Source: a bacterium
Lineage (GTDB): Bacteria > Planctomycetota > UBA1135 > UBA2386
Direction: 5' to 3'
DNA length: 64,000 nt
NCBI GenBank assembly: GCA_030432695.1
Contig: JAUILN010000004.1
Location: 372,001 to 436,000 of the forward strand
The position numbers and the translations under genes were made by a program. This document shows, piece after piece, positions 45,507-54,747 of this stretch. The notes under the pieces are model-generated. The model made no database searches, was not told the DNA's origin, and saw only the letters and a list, made by a program, of their open reading frames with translations. The number at the start of each line of letters is the position of its first letter. Within the stretch, counting starts at the first letter, position 1.

Positions 45507-46535
45507 TCATCTCTCGCGCGTCTCGCGCCAGTCGAGGGTCTGGTCGACCATCTGCAGGACCTCCTCCAGCCGCTCGACCACGTCGGCCGCGAGCACCCGC
45601 AGCACCGCGTAGCCATGCCGCTGCAGCAGCAGGTCCTTGCGCCGGTCGCGGCGGAACGCCTCGTCGTCGAGGAAGTGGTGGGGGCCGTCGATCTCGAGCG
45701 CGATGCGCGACGCGCGCGCCAGCAGGTCGACGTGACAGGGGCCGGGGCCGAAGGCGAAGCCGGGCTCGCCGTTGAGGACGAAGCGGCCGGCGGTCCGGGG
45801 CCGGCGGGCGAGCACCGCGGCGAGGAACGCCTCGGCGGCGCTGCGGGCGGCGCCCTCGCGCAGGGGGTCACGAACCTGGGGCGTGGAGCGCAGGGCCTCG
45901 CGCGCGGCGTCGCGCAGCGCGACGAGTTCCGCGTCACCCGTTGCCGGCGTTGCCTGCTCCGGGATGCCTGGGGCCGCCGGCGTCACGGTCTCGATCGTGA
46001 GGCGATCGGCGGCCCGTGGCGCGGTGCTGCGGACTGCCTCGAAGACCTCCGGGTCCATCCCGACGGCGGTGGGGGCGGGCCACGGCGCACCGGCGTCGAG
46101 GAGCCAGATCGAGTCGCGGGCCTGGGCGGCGTCGTCGGCCTGCCAGAGGATGGCCGGCGCCGGGGCGACCAGCGACCACGCGGCTCGCAGCGCCTCCGGT
46201 GCGGCTTCGGGATCGTCGCCGAAGGCTCGGGCCAGCGCCCGGTCCGCACGGTCGGGAACGCCCGGCAGGCGCAGCCAGGCCACGGCGAGTCGGCCAGTGG
46301 GTTCGGGTTCCGGCCCGTCGGCAGATGCGGCCCGCGCGGCCAGCAGGTCGGTGTCGGTCGACGGATGGGCTGGTCGGGCCGACCAGGTCGTCGCGGCGAG
46401 TTCGAGCAGCTGCGCGGCGGCACGGAACGGCGGCAGCGCGGGCAGTGTCAGGGCCGGGTGGTCGGCGCGGTCCATCCGCGCGTCGCGCCACCAGCGCTCG
46501 CGTGCTGTCCGTTCTCCTACCAGGCCATCCACCAT
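45507..46535 (-). CDS. DUF559/Vsr-like PD-(D/E)XK nuclease
   Basis: A 342-residue protein whose last about 110 residues form a restriction-endonuclease-like fold of the DUF559/RAP/Vsr group. HVDLL (acidic Asp270) is followed by ALEIDGPHHF (279-288, Glu281), then a helix RDRRKDLLLQRHGYAVLRV and the final helices. These are the D...E-x-D/K type metal-binding elements of the group. The N-terminal about 220 residues are Ala/Pro-rich and unrecognised, perhaps a recognition region. It is the first gene of the leftward operon. The nearest in-frame starts are ATG 46535 and ATG 46478; the first is chosen for length. It is divergent from nth, leaving about 110 bases for the promoter. Confidence 0.7.
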   Translation of the reverse strand: MVDGLVGERTARERWWRDARMDRADHPALTLPALPPFRAAAQLLELAATTWSARPAHPSTDTDLLAARAASADGPEPEPTGRLAVAWLRLPGVPDRADRALARAFGDDPEAAPEALRAAWSLVAPAPAILWQADDAAQARDSIWLLDAGAPWPAPTAVGMDPEVFEAVRSTAPRAADRLTIETVTPAAPGIPEQATPATGDAELVALRDAAREALRSTPQVRDPLREGAARSAAEAFLAAVLARRPRTAGRFVLNGEPGFAFGPGPCHVDLLARASRIALEIDGPHHFLDDEAFRRDRRKDLLLQRHGYAVLRVLAADVVERLEEVLQMVDQTLDWRETRER

Positions 46536-46645
46536 CGGCGATCGACCAGCGTATCGGGCTGTGGCGCGAATTCCCCGGTGCCGCCGGGCATGCTTTGTCG
46601 TTTCGCGACGCCCCCGGTCCCGCCGCCGGACCATCCGACCCAGCG

Positions 46646-47329
46646 ATGAAGCGCGCCGACAAAGCCGCCCGGATCCAGACGATCCTCCAGGAGCTCTACC
46701 CCGACCCGCCGGTTCCGCTCGATCACCAGGACGCATTCCAGCTGCTCGTCGCGGTGCTGCTGTCGGCTCAGACCACCGACGCGCGGGTGAACCTGGTGAC
46801 GCCGGAGCTGTTCCGGATCGGGCCCGACCCCGCGGCGATGGCGGCGCTCGACGAAGCCGAGATCCTCGCGGCGATCCGCACCTGCGGGCTGGCGCCGGGC
46901 AAGGCGCGCAACCTGAAGAAGCTCGCTGGCCTGTTGATGGAGCGGCACGGCGGCGCGGTGCCGGCCGACTTCGCGGCCCTGGAGGCGTTGCCGGGTGTCG
47001 GCCACAAGACCGCCAGCGTGGTGATGGCGCAGGCCTTCGGCGTGCCGGCGTTTCCGGTCGACACCCATATCCACCGACTGGCGGCGCGCTGGGGGCTGTC
47101 GAACGGCTCCAACGTCGAGCGGACGGAGGCCGACCTCAAGAAGCTGTTCCCGCGCGAGAGCTGGAACGACCTGCACCTGCAGATCATCTACTTCGGCCGC
47201 GAGCACTGTCCGGCACTGCGCCACGACCTGTCGACCTGTCCGATCTGTTCGTGGGCGGCGAGCCGCAAGCGCATCGACGAGGAGCGTCGCGCCCATGCCG
47301 CGCTCGGCCAACGGCGCCGGCAGGGCTGA
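46646..47329 (+). CDS. nth: Endonuclease III
   Basis: A 227-residue base-excision repair glycosylase/AP lyase for oxidised pyrimidines. The helix-hairpin-helix is LPGVGHKTA, with catalytic Lys121 and Asp139 (PVDTHIHR), exactly spaced as in the E. coli enzyme (Lys120/Asp138). The iron-sulfur loop is unusual: only HC...CPIC (three Cys) is seen, with about nine residues between the first two, and no fourth Cys follows within the next 20 residues. It may bind a modified cluster or none. It is divergent from the nuclease operon and convergent with the ABC exporter. Confidence 0.92.
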   Translation: MKRADKAARIQTILQELYPDPPVPLDHQDAFQLLVAVLLSAQTTDARVNLVTPELFRIGPDPAAMAALDEAEILAAIRTCGLAPGKARNLKKLAGLLMERHGGAVPADFAALEALPGVGHKTASVVMAQAFGVPAFPVDTHIHRLAARWGLSNGSNVERTEADLKKLFPRESWNDLHLQIIYFGREHCPALRHDLSTCPICSWAASRKRIDEERRAHAALGQRRRQG

Positions 47330-47345
47330 CGCGGCGACCGCTGGC

Positions 47346-49127
47346 TCACCCGTTGGCTTCCCGCGCCCCCGCGGCGTCGAGCATGGCCCGGTAGCGTCCG
47401 GGCCGGGCCGCGAGTTCGGCGTGGCTGCCGCGGTCGACGATGCGGCCGGCGTCGACCACCGCGATCTGGTCGGCCTCGCGGACCGTCGACAGGCGATGCG
47501 CGACCACCAGGCAGGTGCGCTCGGCGCGCAGCGCGCGCAAGGCGCTCTGCACCGCGGCTTCGGTGCGGCTGTCGACGCTGGCGGTCGGTTCGTCGAGCAG
47601 CAATACGTCGGGGTCCCGGACCAGCGCGCGGGCGAACGCCACCAGCTGCCGCTCGCCGCGCGACAGGCGGTTGCCGTGTTCGCCGACCTCGGCGTGCAGG
47701 CCCTCTACACGGTCGAGGAGGCCGATACCGGCGCCGAGCCGGTGCAGGGCGTCGCGCACCAGCCTCTCGTCGATCGAGTCGTCGAACAGCCGGACGTTGT
47801 CGAGGATGCTGCCCCGGAACAACACCGGTTCCTGCGGCACCACCGCGATCCGCTGCCGCAACACCTCACGTTCCAGACGGGCCAACGGGATCTCACCGAG
47901 CTCGATCTCACCCATGTCGGGATCGTGGAGGCGGGCGCAGAGTCCGAGGATCGTCGACTTGCCTGCACCGGTCGGCCCGACCAGCGCGCAGGTCGTGCCG
48001 GCAGGGATCTCCAGGTCGAGGTCCAGGAGCACCGGGTCGCCGGGGTCGTAGCCGAAGCGGACTCCGCGGAGCGACAGGCTGGCAGGGCGCCGCGGTGGGG
48101 GAGCCGGCAGTTCCGGCTCGGGAGGGCTCGCCTCCAGTTCCAGCAGGTCGGCGATCCGGTCGACGCTGGCCAGCGCGGCCTGCAGCACGTTGAAGCGCTC
48201 GCCGAGTTCGCGGATCGGTCGGGCCATCAGTTGGAAGTACAGCCAAGCCTGCACCAGGATCCCGGCCGACAGGCGCTGTTCGAGGACCGCGAGTCCGCCG
48301 ACCAGGAGCAGTCCCGCCTGGGTCCCGCGCAGGCACGCATCGACGGTCGCGAAGAACCTCGCGAAGCTGCCGACGGTGCGGTCCCAGGCGATGCGCGTGG
48401 CGGAGTTGCTGGCGGCATGTCGCTCGATGACCAGCTGCTCGCGGCCGAACGCGCGCACCGTTCGCGCGCCGCTGATCGACTCGCCGAACACCGCGTTCTG
48501 GTCGGCGAGCCGGGTCCGGACCGCGGCGTAGTCGATGCGTGCGCGCCGTCGGAACAGCAGCGTCACGACGACCAGGACCGGCAGGCTCACGGTCAGCAGC
48601 AGTCCGATGCCGGCATCGACCAACCAGAGCGCCGCGACCACGCCGACCAGGCGCACGAGGTCGAGACCGGCCTGCAGCGCGCCGGTGGTCACCAGCTGGT
48701 CGAGGTTCTCGACGTCGGTCGTGACCCGGGTGACGACGCGGCCGGTCGGCTGCCGGTCGTGCCAGCGCGGATCCACCTCGAGGAGCTTCCGGAACAGGCG
48801 TTCGCGAAGACCCTGCACCGTCGCCTGGCCGGCGCTGGCGGTGAGCAGGGCGTAGCGGTAGCCGAGCGCGGTGCTGGCGAGGACGGTGGCGAGTAGCGCG
48901 AGCGACCACCAGGTCAACTCGCGGACTGCCGCAGCGGGGTCGGTGTCGGCTCCTCCCGCGGCGTTCGCCAAGGGTCCGTCGATCGCCCGGCGAACCAGCC
49001 AGGGCGCCAGCAGCTCGAGCGCGAACGACACCCCGAGGATGCCGAGCGCGATCGCGAACGCGCGGCGGTGCGGTCGCACGAACGGCCAGAGCACGGCGAT
49101 GCGGGTGAGGTCGGAGCGCTGAGTCAT
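47346..49127 (-). CDS. ABC exporter half-transporter B (canonical NBD)
   Basis: A 593-residue fused membrane-ATPase half-transporter. Six hydrophobic helices occupy about 20-320, including the coupling-helix region. The ATPase part has Walker A GPTGAGKST, Q-loop VVPQEPVLF, signature LSRGERQ, Walker B VLLLDEPTASVD and H-loop VAHRL. The catalytic Glu after Walker B is present, so this is the active site half. Its start overlaps the partner gene (ATGA). Together they form a heterodimeric multidrug/lipid-type exporter; the substrate is not predictable. Confidence 0.9.
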   Translation of the reverse strand: MTQRSDLTRIAVLWPFVRPHRRAFAIALGILGVSFALELLAPWLVRRAIDGPLANAAGGADTDPAAAVRELTWWSLALLATVLASTALGYRYALLTASAGQATVQGLRERLFRKLLEVDPRWHDRQPTGRVVTRVTTDVENLDQLVTTGALQAGLDLVRLVGVVAALWLVDAGIGLLLTVSLPVLVVVTLLFRRRARIDYAAVRTRLADQNAVFGESISGARTVRAFGREQLVIERHAASNSATRIAWDRTVGSFARFFATVDACLRGTQAGLLLVGGLAVLEQRLSAGILVQAWLYFQLMARPIRELGERFNVLQAALASVDRIADLLELEASPPEPELPAPPPRRPASLSLRGVRFGYDPGDPVLLDLDLEIPAGTTCALVGPTGAGKSTILGLCARLHDPDMGEIELGEIPLARLEREVLRQRIAVVPQEPVLFRGSILDNVRLFDDSIDERLVRDALHRLGAGIGLLDRVEGLHAEVGEHGNRLSRGERQLVAFARALVRDPDVLLLDEPTASVDSRTEAAVQSALRALRAERTCLVVAHRLSTVREADQIAVVDAGRIVDRGSHAELAARPGRYRAMLDAAGAREANG

Positions 49128-51019
49128 CGCGCCGACTCCCCTTCCGTCGGATCTCGCTCTCGGAACCCCGCGAGCGGTCCGTCGAGTGCTGCATCCTCGC
49201 CCTGCAGTCGCCAGGCCTCCCGGTAGTAGCCCTCGCGATCCACGAGATCCTCGTGCCGGCCCGCTGCCGTGATCCGTCCGTCCTCCAGGACCAGGATGCG
49301 GTCGGCGTCGCGCACCGCCGACAGCCGGTGGGAGACGATCAGCAGCGTCGGCGCGCCCACTTCGGCGTTCCGCAGGCCGGCGAGGATCCGTCGTTCGGTC
49401 TCGGCGTCGACTGCGGCCAGGGGGTCGTCGAGGAGCAGCACCGGACGGGCGGCGCACAGCGCCCGGGCCAGTGCCAGTCGTTGCCGTTGGCCCCCGCTCA
49501 GCGTGACGCCCCGCTCGCCGAGGCGAGTCTGGGGACCGTCGGGCCAGCGGGCGAGGTCGGCCCCCAGCCCGGCGCGTCGCAGTGCCTGGACGATCTGGTC
49601 CGGCGTGGCGTCGGGGTTGCCGAAGGCGACGTTCTCGGCGAGCGTCCCGGCGAACAGGAAGCTGTCCTGGGCGACCAGCGCGAACAGCGACCGGCGGTCG
49701 GCGCTCCGCATCGCCCCGAGGTTCGTGCCGTCTCTCGACAGGGTTCCGGCGGCCAAGGGTCGGAAGCCCAGCAGCGCGTCGAGCAGCGCAGACTTGCCGC
49801 CGCCGACGGGTCCGACGATGCCGAGGGTCGAGCCGGGGGGGGCCGTGAACGTCACGTCGGCGAGCAGGGCGCGATCCGAGTCCGGGGCCTGCACCGTCAG
49901 TCCGTGGGCACGTAGCCCGGCATCGCCCTCGAGCGGTGTGTCCGTCGTTCGGACGCCCGCGGCCACTTCGTCGGTCGGCAGCAGGAACAGTTCCTCGATC
50001 CGACGGCCAGCGGCGGCCGCGCGTGGCGCAGCGCCGACCACGAAGCCGACCGCCAACAGCGGCGTCAGTGCCAGCCCGAGCAGCGCGTAGAGTTCGAGCA
50101 GCTCGCCGCTGGTCGCCTCGCCGCGGACCACGGCGTAGCCTCCCGCCGCGAGTCCGGCGAGCACCGCGACCTCCACGCCGGCGTGGATCGCGAGGTCGGC
50201 CCGGGCGCGGGTCCTCGCCAGTTCCACCTTACCGGTCGCGATGCGGGAGCCCTGGACTTCCAGGTGTTGCCGTTCGGTCGATTCGCTCCGGGCCGCGCGC
50301 ACCGCGCGAAACGCTGCGAACACCTCACCGGCGCGTGCCGAGAGTTCGCCGAGTGCGGCCTGGACCTCTGCGGACCGCGCCTGGATGCGCGGTGCCAGCC
50401 GCCACAGCCCCAGCCCCATGCCGAGGAGCGGGATCGCGGCCGACAGTGCGAGGCCCGGCGAAGCTTCGTACAGCGTCAGCACGCCGCCAGGCAGCAGGAC
50501 CACCGCCTGCCCGAGGTACAGCAACGCCGGCCCGGTCGCGAAGCGCACCAGTTCGACGTCCTGGGTGGCGCGACCGAGCGCTTCGCCGGCGTGCAGCCGG
50601 TCCAGGTCCGCGATCGCGGCGCGCTGCAGGTGGGCGAACAGGTCGTCCTTCAACCGCTGCTCCATCCGCCGTGACGCACCGACCAGCAGCAGGCGACCGA
50701 GCATCCGCAGCAGCGCCTCGGCAAGGGCGAAGGCGGCGAACAGTCCCACGATGCTCCACAGCCGACCGGCCGCCCCGTCGTCGGCGCCGGCGTTCGCCGT
50801 GTCGAGTGCGCGGCGCGCCAGTCCGGGCAGCTGCAGCAACGCGATCGCGGCGGCAAAGGTCGCGGCGAGGCCGCCGAACACCCGGGTCCGCTGCTCGAAG
50901 AACAGACGGAAGGGGCGGGACAGGCTGGCGGTAGGGGTCACGAGGAGGGCGGGGGACGCGGGGCGCGATGATCCGAGCCAAGGACCGCAGAGGCAACCAT
51001 CGAACCCTGGGGCGGGCAT
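49124..51019 (-). CDS. ABC exporter half-transporter A (degenerate NBD)
   Basis: About 631 residues: six-helix transmembrane domain (about 45-330) and an ATPase domain with Walker A GPVGGGKS, Q-loop VAQDSFLF, full signature LSGGQRQ and Walker B VLLLDDPLAAVD. Asp replaces the catalytic Glu, a hallmark of the degenerate partner in heterodimeric exporters such as TmrAB or BmrCD. The start is uncertain: ATG 51019, GTG 51025 and GTG 50941 are in frame, none with a good ribosome-binding site. Conserved sequence begins near 50920, so the shorter form is quite possible. Confidence 0.85.
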   Translation of the reverse strand: MPAPGFDGCLCGPWLGSSRPASPALLVTPTASLSRPFRLFFEQRTRVFGGLAATFAAAIALLQLPGLARRALDTANAGADDGAAGRLWSIVGLFAAFALAEALLRMLGRLLLVGASRRMEQRLKDDLFAHLQRAAIADLDRLHAGEALGRATQDVELVRFATGPALLYLGQAVVLLPGGVLTLYEASPGLALSAAIPLLGMGLGLWRLAPRIQARSAEVQAALGELSARAGEVFAAFRAVRAARSESTERQHLEVQGSRIATGKVELARTRARADLAIHAGVEVAVLAGLAAGGYAVVRGEATSGELLELYALLGLALTPLLAVGFVVGAAPRAAAAGRRIEELFLLPTDEVAAGVRTTDTPLEGDAGLRAHGLTVQAPDSDRALLADVTFTAPPGSTLGIVGPVGGGKSALLDALLGFRPLAAGTLSRDGTNLGAMRSADRRSLFALVAQDSFLFAGTLAENVAFGNPDATPDQIVQALRRAGLGADLARWPDGPQTRLGERGVTLSGGQRQRLALARALCAARPVLLLDDPLAAVDAETERRILAGLRNAEVGAPTLLIVSHRLSAVRDADRILVLEDGRITAAGRHEDLVDREGYYREAWRLQGEDAALDGPLAGFRERDPTEGESAR

Positions 51020-51166
51020 CGTCACGTCGGGATGCGCGACGGTGTCCAGATCGTGGACAGGGATTCACCGTGAGGTCAGGTGGGGTGATGCGAACGCCGA
51101 TAGGGGAGGCGGAACCGTCAGGCGCGGCAGGCAGCCCATCGCAGAACGTTCCCAGGAGATCGGACC

Positions 51167-54100
51167 ATGAAATCCACCCAGTCAGCGCAGCCGACGGCCC
51201 GGACGGAAGGCCGGAAGGACGCCGGCTTCAGCTTCGTCGAAGTGCTGTTGGGGGCCACCGTGTTCGTCGTCGCAGCCGTCGTGCTCGGCAACCACGTCGC
51301 CGTCAACTTCCGCTCCGCGAACTCGCAGCGTGACCAGGTCTTCGCCTACACCAAGGCGCAGGCGGTCCTCTCGGAGATTCATGCCCTGGTGGATCGCGGC
51401 GACGTGGAGGCGGCGGTCGACCTCGACATCCTCGATGACGGCACCACACCGAAGCCCCAGCTCTCGATCGCGACCGACGACAGCGGCAACCTGATCTCGC
51501 CCGACCACGTGTTGTCGAACAACGTGTGGCGGCGTGGCAACTGGGTGTGGGGTCGGCAGATCAGCGTGCGGCCGTTCGCGGGTCTGAACAACCGCAACGT
51601 CCGCTACGTCACCGTGCGCATCTCCAAGCGCGACCAGCAGGGCCGGCTGCACGAACTCGCCTCGCTGTCGTCGGTGGTCAACTCGATCAGCTCGGCCTTC
51701 CCGGCGACCCAGGTGTTCGACGTCTACCTGCTGGCGATCGAGAACATCCCCGGCTGGTGGGTCTTCATGGAGTCGATCGTGCCATTCGTCGAGTCCTCGG
51801 TGACCGACCTCGAGAACCGCAACCCCGGCCTCTCGGTGCGCACCCACTGGATCACCAAGGCCGGGTTCGGGCGCAACCGCGTGTACCGGCCGATCATCAA
51901 CGAGACCATCGACAGCTACGCCGATTACGACTCGACCTATGTGTATCCCGGTTTGATGCCGGCCGGCAACGCCTCGACCAACTACTACGTGGCCGACCTC
52001 ATGCAGGGGCGGATCCAGGTGGATGGGACGCAGCGCAACGGCTACCACCCGGACACCAACCCGTATCCCTACGCGCTCGCCGACTTCTACAACCACTGCA
52101 TGCGTTGGCCGCAGGCCGCGGCGTTCAACGACAAGCGGGTGGAGGTCGCCGAGCAGCGGCAGCGGGAGATCGACCTCGCGAACCTGACCGGCGGGACGGT
52201 GCCACCCGAGCTCGACGACATGTCGACCGAGCCGACGCTGCAGGTCCTGATCGAGCGCATGTCGAGCGATCCCGACTCCTACCGGCACGCGCTGGTCGTC
52301 AACCTGCACGGCGAGTTGCTGCCGACCCCGCCGTTGCGCAACTACTCGGACCCGGCGAAGGCGCCGGAGATCGCGCCGGGCCTGCGGGTGGTCGTGCATC
52401 CCGAGGAGATCCGCACCCAGAGTCCGCCGGCCACGGCGGGCGAGACCACCGACGTGCGGCTGCGGGTCTACGCCTGGCTCACCGAGCCGGACAGCGCCGT
52501 GTTGCCGGAGGTGATGCCTGGCGACATGCCGATCGTCATGGAGGTCATGGATATGGACCTCACCGACGGCACCGGCAATGGCCGGCTCCACCCGATGGTG
52601 AAGTTGGAGAACGTCGTCGGCGGGGTCCCGCTCGGTGCCACCTCGGACGCCAGCTACTACCCGCCGCAGCAGGCCAAGCACTACTCGGACTCGCGGTCGT
52701 GGCAGGAGATGTACTACGGCGCGTGGTTCGTGGATCGGGGACCGGGCGAGCGGAAGGCCACGGTCATCGCGCTCTACTTCACCCCGACCCGTTGCCGCCA
52801 GGTGAACAACCAGGGGCTGTATCCGAACCGCCGATCGCGGCTCTACAATTACGAGTACCAGCCGTCCCCGGACACCTTCGCCAAGGGGTTGTGGCAGGAC
52901 GGCGACGGTCCCAAGAACACCGCGCGGTGGATCCTCACGATTCCGGGCGATGCCTGGAACGCGAGGATGTTCCGCGATCGGGTCTACCCGCCGAACGCGG
53001 TCGACCCGCGCCTGACGACCGAGCCGGACGTGCTGCTCACCGTGCGCACCCGGATCTGGGACGCCTACAACCCGCTGCCCTGGGATACCGGAGCATGGCC
53101 GCAGGGAACGAGTGCGCTGATCAACCAGCCCGACAACCTCAGCGAGACCTACACCTGGTGGGCGGCGACTCGCGACGCGGTGCCGTTCACCGAGCGTTCA
53201 CAGTTCCACGGCGATCCGCGGCACAATCCGTACGTCGACCTCATGGCGGGCGATCCGGACTTCGGGGATGGCTACAACTGGTTCTTCGAGAGCCTGTCGA
53301 ACGGCTCCGGCGAGAACGCGACCGGCGACTACCCGGGGATCCGACGGCGCTGGGACCGCTGGAACAGTGGGCCGCGCTTCGACGTGCCGCGACTGATGGA
53401 GCTGTACCGCTCGGCATTGGTCAAGGCCGGGGCGATCTACACCACCCTGTCGGGCTACTCGTACTACTACGTCGGTTGCGGCAACGAGATCGGCTACGAC
53501 TCGTCGAACGGCTACCCGAACTCGATCCCGATCAACCTGATGCCGTGGGGCGGCGCGTCGGGGTCCACCGGCTACGTCAACAACATCACCGGAGCGCGCT
53601 GCTACGTGCGCAGCAAGGGAGCGGGCTACTGGTGGGGCATGCCGTGGCTGGGTGAGCTGTATCCGGACTGGGCCTACTACAGCGACTGGGCCGGAACGGA
53701 CCTGGAAGGGCGTGTCCGTGGCAATCTCGGCACGACGTCGTTCTTCCGGGTCACCGAGCAGAGCGCCCACAACGGCAGCGGCTACCGTGGCTACGGTTCG
53801 GATTCGTTCAGCGAGTTCCACCGCACCAACACCCGCGGCTGCGTGAGCTTCTTCAACAACGGCACGTCGTCGTCGCACTTCAACCACGTGTCGACCAACG
53901 GTGACGGCCGCCTCGTCGGTCCGGGCATCGAGCTGCGAGACAACTACGGCTTCCCGATCCCGGATACCGCCTACATCAACCGGCCGTTCAACATCGACAC
54001 CGGCGGCAACGTCCCGCCCGAGTTCAACTACTACCCGTACAACGTCGACCGCTCCCGCGCGACGCTGCTGCGGACCTTCTTCGACCACCCGACCGGCAAC

Positions 54101-54700
54101 ATCGGCTCCGGCCTGGTACAGGTCGAGGACGCGACCCGGGAGCACGCGGCCTGGATCGTGGTCAACGGCCTCGGTCAGACCACCGCGACCGGCTCGTCGT
54201 TCCTGGCGAAGTTCTGTCTGCTGTCGATGTACCAATCGTTCTTCGAGCTGGGTGACACCTCGCTGACCCACCGCATCAAGCAGCCGCCGCGGGTCGAGAT
54301 CAGCTCGCCGACCGACATCACCGAGCTGCGTGATCCGGCGATGATCCCGATCCGCATCGAGACCGAGTGGATCCGCTGGGACCGGCTGCCGTACACCACC
54401 AACACACCGGCAGGCTTCGCAGAGGACGAGACGGAGATCCTCTACGCCATCACCTACTCGCGTGACAACGGCGTCACCTGGCAGCACCTCGACGACAACT
54501 CGCTGGCGACGATCCAGCAGCGGCCGGAGGACCCGGGTCACCTCGTCCGCGACCTCGGCCCGGGCGCCGACGAGATCGACTGGGTGGTGCCACGGGCCGA
54601 GTTCCCGGAGGGCTCGTACCTGCTTCGGGTGGAGGCCTACCGTGAGGACATGGCACTGCACTACTCCGTGCACCAGGTGAAGATCTACATCCAGCGGTGA
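51167..54700 (+). CDS. Giant pseudopilin-like protein (1177 residues)
   Basis: The N-terminus has a class III (type IV pilin-like) signal: cleavable leader ending DAG, then F-S-F-V-E with Glu at +5, and a hydrophobic helix (about 22-44). Pseudopilins of type II secretion are normally 150-350 residues; this one carries an additional about 1100-residue periplasmic or extracellular part rich in Tyr, Trp, Asn and Gly. That part has no recognised catalytic motif, with an Ig-like segment near the C-terminus (about 1050-1170: PPRVEISSPTDITEL, GVTWQHLDD, GSYLLRVEAYR). It would be processed by a prepilin peptidase and assembled in a pseudopilus or anchored at the inner membrane. The gene is followed by a second pilin-like gene. 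Start ATG at 51167 has AGGAG nearby. Confidence 0.72.
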   Translation: MKSTQSAQPTARTEGRKDAGFSFVEVLLGATVFVVAAVVLGNHVAVNFRSANSQRDQVFAYTKAQAVLSEIHALVDRGDVEAAVDLDILDDGTTPKPQLSIATDDSGNLISPDHVLSNNVWRRGNWVWGRQISVRPFAGLNNRNVRYVTVRISKRDQQGRLHELASLSSVVNSISSAFPATQVFDVYLLAIENIPGWWVFMESIVPFVESSVTDLENRNPGLSVRTHWITKAGFGRNRVYRPIINETIDSYADYDSTYVYPGLMPAGNASTNYYVADLMQGRIQVDGTQRNGYHPDTNPYPYALADFYNHCMRWPQAAAFNDKRVEVAEQRQREIDLANLTGGTVPPELDDMSTEPTLQVLIERMSSDPDSYRHALVVNLHGELLPTPPLRNYSDPAKAPEIAPGLRVVVHPEEIRTQSPPATAGETTDVRLRVYAWLTEPDSAVLPEVMPGDMPIVMEVMDMDLTDGTGNGRLHPMVKLENVVGGVPLGATSDASYYPPQQAKHYSDSRSWQEMYYGAWFVDRGPGERKATVIALYFTPTRCRQVNNQGLYPNRRSRLYNYEYQPSPDTFAKGLWQDGDGPKNTARWILTIPGDAWNARMFRDRVYPPNAVDPRLTTEPDVLLTVRTRIWDAYNPLPWDTGAWPQGTSALINQPDNLSETYTWWAATRDAVPFTERSQFHGDPRHNPYVDLMAGDPDFGDGYNWFFESLSNGSGENATGDYPGIRRRWDRWNSGPRFDVPRLMELYRSALVKAGAIYTTLSGYSYYYVGCGNEIGYDSSNGYPNSIPINLMPWGGASGSTGYVNNITGARCYVRSKGAGYWWGMPWLGELYPDWAYYSDWAGTDLEGRVRGNLGTTSFFRVTEQSAHNGSGYRGYGSDSFSEFHRTNTRGCVSFFNNGTSSSHFNHVSTNGDGRLVGPGIELRDNYGFPIPDTAYINRPFNIDTGGNVPPEFNYYPYNVDRSRATLLRTFFDHPTGNIGSGLVQVEDATREHAAWIVVNGLGQTTATGSSFLAKFCLLSMYQSFFELGDTSLTHRIKQPPRVEISSPTDITELRDPAMIPIRIETEWIRWDRLPYTTNTPAGFAEDETEILYAITYSRDNGVTWQHLDDNSLATIQQRPEDPGHLVRDLGPGADEIDWVVPRAEFPEGSYLLRVEAYREDMALHYSVHQVKIYIQR

Positions 54701-54747
54701 ACCGACAGAGGGCGGAGCGGGCAGCGCGCTCCGCCGGGGAGGACGAC

